Origin: MPNP01 sp963668325
GTDB lineage: Bacteria; Pseudomonadota; Alphaproteobacteria; Rhodobacterales; Rhodobacteraceae
NCBI GenBank assembly: GCA_963668325.1
Contig: OY764222.1
Location: 2,976,001-3,040,000 of the forward strand
Direction of reading: 5' to 3'
Length of the DNA: 64,000 nucleotides
In this document: in pieces, positions 9,681 through 18,313 of the stretch
Layout of the letters: each line of letters starts with the position of its first letter
How positions within the stretch are numbered: the stretch's first letter is position 1
Program-made: the position numbers and the translations under genes
The notes under the pieces: model-generated
The model's database searches: none
Seen by the model: only the letters and a program-made list of their open reading frames with translations
Told to the model about the DNA's origin: nothing

Positions 9681-10268
9681 ATGAAAAAGAATAAAACTAG
9701 CAAACCAGAACGAACCATATGCGTATTCTGCGGTTCGCGTCCCGGTAAAAATCCTCAATTTGTAAAAGTAGCAAAAGAAATCGGCAAATCTATCGCCTCT
9801 GAAGGGTGGCAACTACTGTATGGTGCCGGGAGCTCTGGATTAATGGGAACGGCCGCAAAAGCCGCTCTGGAAAATGGAGGAAAAGCCATTGGTGTTATTC
9901 CATCGCGATTTCCAGAGGAAGTTCTACCCAACCTGTACTATACAGTAAAGACCACAACTATCCAAGAACGTAAAAGTGTAATGTTCAATTGCTCTGATGC
10001 CATTGTCGTTTTACCAGGAGGAATTGGAACTCTGGAGGAATTTTTTGAGGTATTGACCTGGAAGCAATTAGGTTGGCATAACAAACCCATAATTCTTTTT
10101 AACTATGATGGTTATTGGGATGGCATACCAAGATTGATTGATAATATTATCGAAAATGAATTTGCCGATACCCAAAGTAACCAACTTTATTTTGTCGAAA
10201 GAACCTCCCTTGACCTTATTGCACGGTTACGGGATTCTTTTTCAAGCCTTAGCTGTTCAAACGAATAG
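9681..10268 (+). CDS. LOG-family nucleotide 5'-monophosphate phosphoribohydrolase (TIGR00730)
   Basis: 195 residues, the usual length for the family. It shows the N-terminal ICVFCGSRPGKNPQF strand-loop, the GAGSSGLMG loop and the diagnostic PGGIGTLEEFFE motif (PGGxGTxxE) with catalytic Arg and Glu. The family was long mis-labelled lysine decarboxylase. Characterised members release the base from cytokinin riboside monophosphates or hydrolyse AMP-type nucleotides. Bacterial housekeeping members probably work in nucleotide salvage. The 3' end runs 82 bp into the convergent rarD gene. The in vivo substrate here is unknown. Confidence 0.88.
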   Translation: MKKNKTSKPERTICVFCGSRPGKNPQFVKVAKEIGKSIASEGWQLLYGAGSSGLMGTAAKAALENGGKAIGVIPSRFPEEVLPNLYYTVKTTTIQERKSVMFNCSDAIVVLPGGIGTLEEFFEVLTWKQLGWHNKPIILFNYDGYWDGIPRLIDNIIENEFADTQSNQLYFVERTSLDLIARLRDSFSSLSCSNE

Positions 10269-11131
10269 ATAGCCAAGGCTACCCAAATAAAGCAAAAGCA
10301 AACTATTGTTGCATCTGAAACAACTTCTCCGATGACAAGGGTCGCGAGGAGAAACTGAATGGTAGGGTTTAGGTATTGGATTAGCCCTACCTCAGTATAC
10401 CTGATTCGAGAGGTGGAATATGTAAGCAGGATCAGGGGACCGGCGGTAAACAAACCGGAAAATGTGTACATTAAGGTAAAAAACAGATTGGTCCCAAAAA
10501 AGCCAACCTCCTTCGAACCAATTTCATCAACATTAAACAAATGTACATATAGTATAAAACCCAAGGCAATTGGTGTCACAAGCAGGACATCAGTTGTAAC
10601 CGACAAAATAGGGTCGACCCTTAGATTTTTTTTAACTAACCCGTAAGCCAAGAAGGTTAGTGCCAAGCTAAGGGGAATCCATGGCAGCACTCCTTTGCTT
10701 ACGGTAAGTATTCCAACACCTATTGCCGCAATACCTACGGCAATCCACTGCCAACGTGAAAATTTCTCCTTCAGGAAAGCCGACCCTACGAGGACCGCGG
10801 CAAGCGGAAAAATAAAATACCCTAAACTAGCTTCCGTAGCTTTGCCGTTTTGAACTGCGAACAGGAATATTATCCAATTCACCGTAATCATTGAACTTCC
10901 AAAAAGAAATTTTCCAGTTGTTCGTAAATCAGAAAACAGCAGGGTCCGAAATTCCTTGACCTTGTTGCGAAGGAGGAGGATTAGAAAAAAAATGACAAGG
11001 GACCAGAAAATTCGATGTGCCAATACCTCCCAATGGGAAGCTTGGTCCAGAACCTTGAAGTAATACCCGGTAAATCCCCAAATAGTACTGGCCAAGGCCA
11101 TGGCCAGTACCCCCTTGTTACCCTCCCTCAT
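10187..11131 (-). CDS. rarD: EamA-family transporter RarD
   Basis: 314 residues with about ten hydrophobic segments in two EamA repeats. The N-terminal ALASTIWGFTGYYFKVLDQA and the WEVLAHRIFWSLV motif are characteristic of RarD (TIGR00688). RarD is a 10-TM drug/metabolite superfamily protein of uncertain substrate. The polar C-terminal tail (about 25 residues after IYSFEQLRLEKE) lies in the part that overlaps the convergent LOG gene. Either stop may therefore have drifted into its neighbour. The gene is monocistronic as far as can be seen. Confidence 0.87.
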   Translation of the reverse strand: MREGNKGVLAMALASTIWGFTGYYFKVLDQASHWEVLAHRIFWSLVIFFLILLLRNKVKEFRTLLFSDLRTTGKFLFGSSMITVNWIIFLFAVQNGKATEASLGYFIFPLAAVLVGSAFLKEKFSRWQWIAVGIAAIGVGILTVSKGVLPWIPLSLALTFLAYGLVKKNLRVDPILSVTTDVLLVTPIALGFILYVHLFNVDEIGSKEVGFFGTNLFFTLMYTFSGLFTAGPLILLTYSTSRIRYTEVGLIQYLNPTIQFLLATLVIGEVVSDATIVCFCFIWVALAIYSFEQLRLEKESRNRAIRSREVLSTK

Positions 11132-11169
11132 TGGGTCGAAAATAAGGTTTTAGGGTACGATTCAAGAAT

Positions 11170-11769
11170 TTACAACCTGCTTGCTACGTTTTCCCAGTTA
11201 ACAAGGTTATCAAGGAAATTGGTCAGATATACTGGTCGCTTGTTTCTAAAATCAATGTAGTAGGAATGCTCCCAGACATCGCATCCCAATAATGCTGTTT
11301 GCCCAAAACAAAGTGGATTAACCCCATTCTCAGTCTTGGTAATTTTCAGAGACCCATCTGATTCCTTAACCAACCAGACCCAACCAGATCCAAATTGTCC
11401 AACACCAGATGCAACAAAATTTTCCTTAAAAGAAGCCACCGAACCAAAATTTTCATTGATGGACGATTCCAATTCAGATGGCATTGCTGAATTTCCTGGC
11501 CCCATCATTTCCCAAAACTGACAATGATTCCAGTGCTGGGAAGCATTGTTGAATATTCCGTTTTGGGCAACAGCACCACTTTGATAAGTACCAACCACAA
11601 TGTCTTCAAGAGACTTGTTTTCCCATTCTGTGCCGGCAATCAACTTGTTACCGTTCTCTACATAGGCGTTATGATGGAGTCCATGATGATACTCCAAAGT
11701 TTCTTGGGACATACCTCCACTAGCAAGATCACCGTGCGAATAAGGAAGTTCAGGTAATTTAAATGTCAT
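11170..11769 (-). CDS. sodB: Superoxide dismutase, Fe type
   Basis: 199 residues, full length for bacterial Fe/Mn-SOD. The four metal ligands are in place: His28 in LEYHHGLHH, a His in the ASQHWNH segment, and Asp and His in CDVWEHSYYIDF. The Gln in FNNASQHWNH (rather than Gly-Gly-His) favours the iron enzyme. It has no signal peptide and is therefore cytoplasmic, converting superoxide to peroxide and oxygen. The gene appears monocistronic, with 296 bp of AT-rich sequence upstream. No OxyR or Fur site could be assigned by eye. Confidence 0.93.
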   Translation of the reverse strand: MTFKLPELPYSHGDLASGGMSQETLEYHHGLHHNAYVENGNKLIAGTEWENKSLEDIVVGTYQSGAVAQNGIFNNASQHWNHCQFWEMMGPGNSAMPSELESSINENFGSVASFKENFVASGVGQFGSGWVWLVKESDGSLKITKTENGVNPLCFGQTALLGCDVWEHSYYIDFRNKRPVYLTNFLDNLVNWENVASRL

Positions 11770-12065
11770 ACTATTCTCCTAGCTAAAATCTGAAACTACA
11801 GCCAATAATGTTAAAATAACCTATTCAACATGTAATTCTAGTTTGAAAAACTCCTAAAACTCTAGGTTTTTAATCCTTAAATTGGTTCTTGAGCTATCAC
11901 AATTCAAAATGTGGGTTTGTGGGGAAAAAGTAAACCCTCTAATTCTCATCTTTTTATCGGAGATACTTCATAAATTAATATTTAGGTCCCCAATAACTGA
12001 AACCTGTTTACTACTCACGACCCTAATTCCTACAAAACAAGGGTTAAAACCTGATCTGGGGGTTA

Positions 12066-12827
12066 TCAATACCAAAGAGGTAATCCAATTAAAGCCGAGA
12101 GGAATATTATGAGATAGGCAATATTTCGATATTGCTTTTCCAGTTCCGAATTGAAAAAAAATGAACCTATCCACAATGCTGTCAGGTAAGGAAACAAAAC
12201 AATTCCTCCAAGAATTACAGCTGCAAGATCCATCAGACCTTTAAATCCAAAAATACCCAAAAGCAAAATATCAGCTACTATTAAATACATGAAAATATTG
12301 GCCCGTATTGTTTTTGGTGGCAAAGTGCTGGCTAAATAGAGCATTATTACAGGAGGACCCGGGAGCCCTACTGTGCCGGAGAGAAATCCTCCCAAGCCAC
12401 CTGTACCAACGATTAGGGGGGAGGTCAACTGCCCCTTGTACCGGAAGCCAACAACCAAAAGGATCAATAAAACAAAAGTAAGGATGGAAACAGCGTACCG
12501 AAATATGGCAGGTTCAAGCAAGACGAGAACCAATACACCTAGCGGGCAGGCAATCAAAGCTCCCAAACCAAGTTTATATATATCCGGTAGGTAAGTGTCC
12601 TTGATGGTTTTGGGAACTAGAGTAATCGGCGCTATTATGTCCATAATGACCAATGATATCAAAGCCCAGATTGGAGAAACTTGAGAACCTGCAAATGGTA
12701 AGTAAACCATCGCGGTACCAAATCCAGAAAACCCCCTAACAAGCCCCGAGATAAATGCACCAAGGGAAATTATCAGCAATCCCTGCAAGGATACTTCGGG
12801 TATGAACTCATTGAGGAATGATTCCAA
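12066..12827 (-). CDS. TauE/SafE (TSUP) family membrane transporter
   Basis: 253 residues with about eight hydrophobic helices. The GFSGFGTAMVYLP motif near the N-terminus and the repeat-related GGLGGFLSGTVGLPGPPVI motif are the two hallmark half-domains of the TSUP family. Members export sulfite, sulfoacetate or other organosulfur anions. Nothing in the flanking genes fixes the substrate. The start is 9 nt from the secF stop on the same strand, so it may be co-transcribed downstream of yajC-secD-secF. Confidence 0.85.
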   Translation of the reverse strand: MESFLNEFIPEVSLQGLLIISLGAFISGLVRGFSGFGTAMVYLPFAGSQVSPIWALISLVIMDIIAPITLVPKTIKDTYLPDIYKLGLGALIACPLGVLVLVLLEPAIFRYAVSILTFVLLILLVVGFRYKGQLTSPLIVGTGGLGGFLSGTVGLPGPPVIMLYLASTLPPKTIRANIFMYLIVADILLLGIFGFKGLMDLAAVILGGIVLFPYLTALWIGSFFFNSELEKQYRNIAYLIIFLSALIGLPLWY

Positions 12828-12836
12828 ATGGCCCCA

Positions 12837-13808
12837 CTACTTCTTATTCTTTGAGGAGAATTTTGTGGCCTCTACATCCTCATTTTTTGACCAATCTCTT
12901 TTTACACCCAGTTTATAAAGAACAAACCCAGCGATAAATACTGATGAATAAGTACCGACAATAACACCCCAGGTCATTGCAAAAACAAAACCCCGAATAA
13001 CATCACCGCCAAAAATGATCAAAGTTATCAACGCCAATAGGGTTGTTACTGAGGTCATCACAGTTCGGGACAGGGTACCGTTAATTGATAGATTCATGAC
13101 ATCAATCAATTTTCGTTTTTTGAATTTCCTCAGGTTCTCCCTGACCCGATCAAACACAACAACCGTATCGTTAAGGGAATAACCCACGATTGTTAAAAGT
13201 GCAGCAATAATGGCCAAATCAAATTTGATTTGAAAAATACTGAATATACCAAGTGTAAGGATCACATCATGCACCAGTGCTGCAACTGCCCCGAGGGAGA
13301 ATTGCCATTCAAAACGGAACCAAATGTAAACCAAAACGGAAAAAATTGCTGTCAGTACTGCCAGAATTGCTTTTTGAATTAATTCACCGGATACCTTTGG
13401 ACCAACACTTTCAACCAACGGAAACTGCATGTCAGGGTCAACACCTCTAAGTGCCTCCTGTACAAGCTCCAAAGTTTCTTTTGCCACCGCTTCGTCACCA
13501 CTTTGTACCTTAATCCTTACCAAGGCAACATTTTGGTCTTCAGAAAAGGTAGGATCAAAAACTTCCGTAATGGAGATATCTCCTAGTCCCAAGCCGGAAA
13601 CACTGTCCCGGTAATCCCCAATATCCACTACCTCTTTGCTTTGGGTACGGATTACGGTACCACCCTGAAAATCAATGCCAAAATTCAATCCCACAACTAT
13701 AAGCAGGACAATAGACAAACCCATTGCCCCGACAGATCCCCACAGGGTATATTTACTGTACTTAAAAAAGTCCCAATTGGTTTCAGCAGGTACAAGTTTT
13801 AATCGCAT
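12837..13808 (-). CDS. secF: Protein translocase subunit SecF
   Basis: 323 residues. TM1 is followed by the NFGIDFQGGTVIRTQS motif, the periplasmic loop and five further membrane helices with GYSLNDTVVVFDRVRENLR, the SecF signature in TM4-TM5. The C-terminus is a basic cytoplasmic tail. With SecD it forms the proton-driven factor that completes protein release on the periplasmic side of SecYEG. It sits 9 nt downstream of secD in a yajC-secD-secF cluster. Confidence 0.95.
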   Translation of the reverse strand: MRLKLVPAETNWDFFKYSKYTLWGSVGAMGLSIVLLIVVGLNFGIDFQGGTVIRTQSKEVVDIGDYRDSVSGLGLGDISITEVFDPTFSEDQNVALVRIKVQSGDEAVAKETLELVQEALRGVDPDMQFPLVESVGPKVSGELIQKAILAVLTAIFSVLVYIWFRFEWQFSLGAVAALVHDVILTLGIFSIFQIKFDLAIIAALLTIVGYSLNDTVVVFDRVRENLRKFKKRKLIDVMNLSINGTLSRTVMTSVTTLLALITLIIFGGDVIRGFVFAMTWGVIVGTYSSVFIAGFVLYKLGVKRDWSKNEDVEATKFSSKNKK

Positions 13809-13817
13809 GAGCAGTAC

Positions 13818-15482
13818 CTATACCTTCAATTGCTTAGGTCGGGTTTTGGAAAACCAGTAAACAACCATTAATCGTGTAACGAAAATAGCTGTGAATACGC
13901 TGGTTATAATTCCAATACCAAGGGTTACCGAAAACCCTCTGACCGGTCCTGATCCCAGGGTAAAAAGGATAATGGCAACAATAAGAGTTGTCAGATTTGC
14001 GTCGATAATTGCCGACAAGGCCTTTTCATAACCCAACTCAATGGCTCGTGACGAACCTCTTGAGGATTTTAGCTCTTCCCGGATTCTTTCGAAAACAAGA
14101 ACATTTGCATCAACTGCCATCCCGATAGTCAGTACGATCCCTGCTATACCAGGAAGTGTCAGCGTAGCTCCCAAAGCTGATAGCACTCCAAAAATTAGGA
14201 ATAGGTTTATGGTGAGGGCTATATTGGCAAAAATTCCAAACAAGCCGTAACTCAGCCCCATGAATACCATTACCGCTGCCAAGGCAATTATGCAGGCGAT
14301 TTTACCTGCATCAATTGAATCCTGGCCCAAATCAGGACCAACAGTTCTTTCCTCCAAAAATACCATTTCGGCTGGTAACGCCCCCGCCCGAAGGAGAATT
14401 GCCAGGTTTGTGGACTCTTCAACAGTAAAGCTGCCTGTGATTATACCCGAACCACCAGGAATATGAGAGCGAATAACCGGTGCTGAAATAACCTCCTCAT
14501 CAAGTACGATTGCAAATGGCAACCCGATGTTTTCGGCGGTGTAATCACCAAACTTTCTGGCTCCGGAAGGATTAAACCTGAATGATACTGCTGGCCTACC
14601 GTTCTCATCAAAATCAGGCTGGGCATCAGTAAGCTCTTCACCTGACACCACAGCCGTTCTTTCCAAGGTGTAGTACAGGTCAGGGTTTTCTATTGAAGGG
14701 TATGTAACTTCTAGGCCCGAATTATTGCCGGATTGACTAGAAGCCGTCCGAACAACATGATGGAATGTTAGTCTTGCTGTCGTACCGATAAGAGCTTTCA
14801 GCTCATTGGCCGAACCTATTCCTGGAACCTGGATGATTATTCGATTATCCCCTTGTCTTTGGATTATTGGTTCCCTGGTTCCTACTTCATCTACCCTCCT
14901 TCGAATTATTTCCAGGGATTGTTCCATGGTTCGGTCATCTGTGGCTGATTTTTCCTCTTCGGAAAGTTCAACAATCAAGATATCATCCTGGCTGGTGACC
15001 TGAATATCCCTTGAGCCGATATTTGAAATATTTACGATGGGTGTGGCAAGTTCTTCTATCATTTGAACTGCCTGGTCCATAACATCAGAATTTTCTATCC
15101 TGACAAACAATTGGTCGGGTGGTGATTGCTGCCTTCTAATAGAGCCAACGATGTTTCTATTATTTCTCAACTCATCCCGGATCCTAGGCCACCAGGCATC
15201 TATCCGATCGACATAGACCTCGTCAAGTTGGACCTCGGCGAGTAAATGAGCTCCACCCCTTAAGTCCAGTCCCAAATTTACCAGAGATGAAGGGAGCCAA
15301 GAGGGCCAACTGTCAATCTCTTCTGATACTTCATTTGCTGAAATCTGACCTCGTTCTACCAGAACCAAGGCATCATTATGCTTTTCTACTGTGGAATAAA
15401 ACAGGTTTGGGAAAGCAAGATATATCCCTCCTAGGCAAAGGGCTATTATAATCAATCTTTGCCATGCGGGAATATTTAACAT
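13818..15482 (-). CDS. secD: Protein translocase subunit SecD
   Basis: 554 residues. TM1 is followed by LGLDLRGGAHLLAEVQ, the P1 periplasmic domain with IIQVPGIG, and a C-terminal six-helix RND-type membrane domain with VLTIGMAVDANVLVFERIRE. This is the standard SecD layout at the usual proteobacterial length. Together with SecF it uses the proton gradient to pull exported proteins out of the SecYEG channel. The 142-bp gap to yajC shows no obvious gene. Confidence 0.95.
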   Translation of the reverse strand: MLNIPAWQRLIIIALCLGGIYLAFPNLFYSTVEKHNDALVLVERGQISANEVSEEIDSWPSWLPSSLVNLGLDLRGGAHLLAEVQLDEVYVDRIDAWWPRIRDELRNNRNIVGSIRRQQSPPDQLFVRIENSDVMDQAVQMIEELATPIVNISNIGSRDIQVTSQDDILIVELSEEEKSATDDRTMEQSLEIIRRRVDEVGTREPIIQRQGDNRIIIQVPGIGSANELKALIGTTARLTFHHVVRTASSQSGNNSGLEVTYPSIENPDLYYTLERTAVVSGEELTDAQPDFDENGRPAVSFRFNPSGARKFGDYTAENIGLPFAIVLDEEVISAPVIRSHIPGGSGIITGSFTVEESTNLAILLRAGALPAEMVFLEERTVGPDLGQDSIDAGKIACIIALAAVMVFMGLSYGLFGIFANIALTINLFLIFGVLSALGATLTLPGIAGIVLTIGMAVDANVLVFERIREELKSSRGSSRAIELGYEKALSAIIDANLTTLIVAIILFTLGSGPVRGFSVTLGIGIITSVFTAIFVTRLMVVYWFSKTRPKQLKV

Positions 15483-15624
15483 AATGCCTTCTGAACTGAA
15501 ATTAGGGGTTTCTTTACCCCAAAGATTTCAAACAAGTCGCCATACTGAATTGAAAAAATTTACTTTATGCACCTTCATACTCATACCAGGTGATCAGGTT
15601 TAAATATGTCGCAAATAATTGGGC

Positions 15625-15939
15625 TTAGGAACTTTTTTCAATGACCTGAGAAATAGTACTTTTCACCACTTTCACGATTACATCAGATGAAATCTCAACC
15701 TCGACCTCATTTTCATTGTCCCTGACCTTGGTTATCCGGCCTATAACCCCACCTTGTGTTACAACGGTATCGCCCTTTTTTAATGCCGTCACCATCGCCT
15801 TGTGCTCTTTCACTTTTTTCTGCTGTGGGCGGATTAGAAGGAAATACATGATTACAAATATCAGTATTAAGGGTAGGAGATTGGTTAATCCTAAACCTCC
15901 CCCACCTGATGCTTGGGCAAAAGCTGGCGTTATGAACAT
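15625..15939 (-). CDS. yajC: Preprotein translocase subunit YajC
   Basis: 104 residues. A short exported N-terminus and one membrane helix (LLPLILIFVIMYFLLIRPQQ) are followed by KKVKEHKAMVTALKKGDTVV and a small beta domain (TQGGVIGRITKV). The RPQQKK motif directly after the helix is diagnostic. YajC associates with SecDF and SecYEG. It is first in the yajC-secD-secF cluster, so a promoter is expected in 15940-16130, but none is clear by eye. Confidence 0.94.
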   Translation of the reverse strand: MFITPAFAQASGGGGLGLTNLLPLILIFVIMYFLLIRPQQKKVKEHKAMVTALKKGDTVVTQGGVIGRITKVRDNENEVEVEISSDVIVKVVKSTISQVIEKSS

Positions 15940-16130
15940 AATTATTCCTCTGGTACGAGTAGTTTTTTGAGACTTGCGTTCTTCCTAATTATTTCTTGCC
16001 TTAAACAATTGCAAGATAGGGCAAACCTTTCACCTGATTCTTTCCTGATAAGTTACTCTGGCATTATCCACAAGAAATAAAAAGTCAGCTGTTGGATTGA
16101 TGTCCAACGATTGTATTTCCCAAGACTATT

Positions 16131-17054
16131 CTAAGTAAATGAATCAGTGATATTCCGATCTGCAAAAGCTTGACAAAGATAATCAATAAATGCCACTGCT
16201 GGTTGGCTTAATTTTTTATCCTTCTTCCAGACCAAGCCTGTATCCATTGATGGGATCTGATCTGATACTTCTCTAACCTCTACAAACTGACCTTCTAGAG
16301 ACCATGGGCGGTAAACCATGTCTGATAGTATTGTTATACCCATGCCTGTCGCAACGAGACTTCGAACAGCTTCAACTGAGGACGTTTTAAATACAACATT
16401 GGGACGATAGGGTGTTATTTCCCAATATCGCATGGCGGTTTGGTTAGCTTCATCTACAGTAAGCATTACATAAGGTTCCTTGGATATATCCTTCAAAGAA
16501 ATTAAACTGGAACTTCTCAAGGAATGATTTGTGCTTAACCAAAGCCGTCTTCGAGATCGTGTGAGGGTTCTTGAGGAAAGATATTTTTTGTTTTCCAGAT
16601 TTGAAACCAACAGAACGCCAAGTTCAAATTGACTGTTTATAATCCCTTGTTCAATTTCCGTCCTCTGTTTTTCAACAAGATTGACCTTTACTTGAGGAAA
16701 AGTTCGGTTGAACCGCATTAGTAGATCAGGAAGAAAATAACCGGCTACCGTGTAAGTAACCCCAATAGTTACCTCCCCCTTGAGAGTATCACCCGAACGT
16801 TTGAGACTCCGCGAAGCTTCCGATACGGCAAACATGATGTTTTGGGCATGTCGGAAGAACTGGTGACCTTCGTAGGTTAAAGATATTCCACCCGACTTTC
16901 TATAAAAAAGAGGAGCACCCAAATCATCTTCTAGATTGTTGATAGCCGTACTTACTGTCGATTGTGTTACATTAAGGTTGGCTGCTGCTTGAGATAACTT
17001 TCCTGCATTCGCAGCTGCAATAAAATAACGAACCTGTCGAAATGTAATTGCCAT
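16131..17054 (-). CDS. LysR-family transcriptional regulator of the adjacent transport/carboxylase operon
   Basis: 307 residues counted from ATG 17054 (a TTG three bases upstream is the only extension). The N-terminal winged helix-turn-helix is canonical: FRQVRYFIAAANAGKLSQAA, then LNVTQSTVSTAINNLE. The LysR substrate-binding domain follows (about residues 90-300). It is divergent from the TorT-like gene across only 143 bp. That is the standard position for a LysR protein controlling the neighbouring operon in response to its substrate or an intermediate. The effector is unknown. Confidence 0.9.
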   Translation of the reverse strand: MAITFRQVRYFIAAANAGKLSQAAANLNVTQSTVSTAINNLEDDLGAPLFYRKSGGISLTYEGHQFFRHAQNIMFAVSEASRSLKRSGDTLKGEVTIGVTYTVAGYFLPDLLMRFNRTFPQVKVNLVEKQRTEIEQGIINSQFELGVLLVSNLENKKYLSSRTLTRSRRRLWLSTNHSLRSSSLISLKDISKEPYVMLTVDEANQTAMRYWEITPYRPNVVFKTSSVEAVRSLVATGMGITILSDMVYRPWSLEGQFVEVREVSDQIPSMDTGLVWKKDKKLSQPAVAFIDYLCQAFADRNITDSFT

Positions 17055-17197
17055 CAAAAAAATTGAACTTACTCAACAAAAAATATAATTTTACAAAAAA
17101 TATTTTTAAGAATAATTTATAATCTGTCAATTCTTTCATTTTGTTTTCTGTGTAAGAATTGGCTGATTCAATGTGAATATGTAAAGGTAGGTGTGAA
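17055..17197. promoter_or_regulatory. Divergent regulatory region between the LysR gene and the transport/carboxylase operon
   Basis: This AT-rich stretch contains a perfect 12-bp palindrome AAAAATATTTTT at 17096-17107 and a TATAAT hexamer at 17118-17123 facing the operon, without a recognisable -35. The palindrome is a plausible LysR or DNA-bending site, but AT-rich palindromes arise easily by chance. A good ribosome-binding site (AGGTAGGTG) precedes the ATG at 17198. Confidence 0.4.
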
Positions 17198-18268
17198 ATG
17201 AAAAAAATTGGTATTGGCATCTCTGCTTTAGCAGGGCTATTGTTCGCTACAGCAGTAACAGCTGAAGAATGGTATCCCTATTCTGTAGAAGTGTGGGACC
17301 CGCCGTTTGATATGTCTAGCCCAAGAACCGTAGTTGATTATGTACCTCTTGAAATGGCTGAACAACAGTGGGATATTTGCGTTTCCTTCCCTCATATGAA
17401 AGATGCTTATTGGCTTGCAGTTGACTATGGTGTTGTCGCTGAATCAGAGCGGTTGGGAGTCAAGATGCAACTCGTAGAGGCTGGGGGATACACTGAGTTA
17501 AACACACAAATATCTCAGATTGAGGATTGTGTAGCGAGAGGAGCAGATGCGGTCGTTATTGGAGCGATTTCGTTTGACGGCTTGAATAATCTTGTGAGTG
17601 AAATTCGGTCACAGGGAATTCCGGTAATTGATGTTATTAATGGAATTTCATCCTCCGAATTATCAGCCAAATCTCTGGTTTCATTTGGTGAAATGGGATA
17701 CAAGGCCGGTGAATATCTGGCCAAACTCCACCCAGCTGGCTCAGGCAAGGTACAGGTTGCCTGGTTCCCAGGTCCTCCTGGTGCTGGATGGGTTGAAGCT
17801 GGAAACCTCGGATTCCAGGAGGCCGTGGCAGGTTCTGATATAGAAGTTGTCGAAACAAAATATGGTGATACTGGTAAGGAGATCCAAGCTAAGCTTGTGG
17901 AAGATACCTTACAAGCCTATCCAGATATTTCCTACATTGCAGGTACCTCCCCGACCATCGCAGCTTCAATCGGAATATTAAGAGCTAGGGGCCTAACTGA
18001 CCAGGTTAATTTGGTAGCATATTATTTTACCCCTGAGGTTCATCGAGGAATTGAAAGAGGGCAAGTATTAGCAGCCCCAACAGATTCTGCCGTGATTCAG
18101 GGGCGAATTGCTATTGATCAGGCTGTCAGGATTTTGGAAGGTAAGGATTATGTAAAACATGCTGGACCAGCGCTTTATGTGATTGATTCCAACAATTTAA
18201 ACAGTGTAGACATGTCATCTTCACTTGCTCCAGAGGGTTTCAAACCTGTCTTTACAGTCAATTATTGA
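17198..18268 (+). CDS. TorT-like periplasmic substrate-binding protein of an ABC importer
   Basis: 356 residues with a classical Sec signal (MKKIGIGISALAGLLFATAVTA, cut probably after A-T-A-V-T-A). The mature protein is a type I periplasmic-binding fold. Over most of its length it resembles E. coli TorT: WDICVSFPHMKDAYWLAVDYG, VEAGGYTELNTQISQIEDC, VRGxGRV-like HRGIERGQVLAAPTD, and a closing SLAPEGFKPVF. TorT normally binds trimethylamine N-oxide and signals through the TorS kinase. No TorS, TorR or reductase is present here; instead an ABC ATPase and permease of the ribose class follow at once. It is therefore read as the uptake receptor of this importer. The ligand is unknown. Confidence 0.85.
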   Translation: MKKIGIGISALAGLLFATAVTAEEWYPYSVEVWDPPFDMSSPRTVVDYVPLEMAEQQWDICVSFPHMKDAYWLAVDYGVVAESERLGVKMQLVEAGGYTELNTQISQIEDCVARGADAVVIGAISFDGLNNLVSEIRSQGIPVIDVINGISSSELSAKSLVSFGEMGYKAGEYLAKLHPAGSGKVQVAWFPGPPGAGWVEAGNLGFQEAVAGSDIEVVETKYGDTGKEIQAKLVEDTLQAYPDISYIAGTSPTIAASIGILRARGLTDQVNLVAYYFTPEVHRGIERGQVLAAPTDSAVIQGRIAIDQAVRILEGKDYVKHAGPALYVIDSNNLNSVDMSSSLAPEGFKPVFTVNY

Positions 18269-18313
18269 TGACATTTTTTGACTGGATAAAAATAGAGGGA
18301 GGTCTCACCTGAA

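Noticed and set aside
11882..12112. 76-codon plus-strand open frame after sodB
   Set aside because: No ribosome-binding site, no domain signal, and it overlaps the end of the TauE-type gene.
15940..16130. Possible small RNA or riboswitch upstream of yajC
   Set aside because: No conserved fold or known riboswitch core could be recognised.
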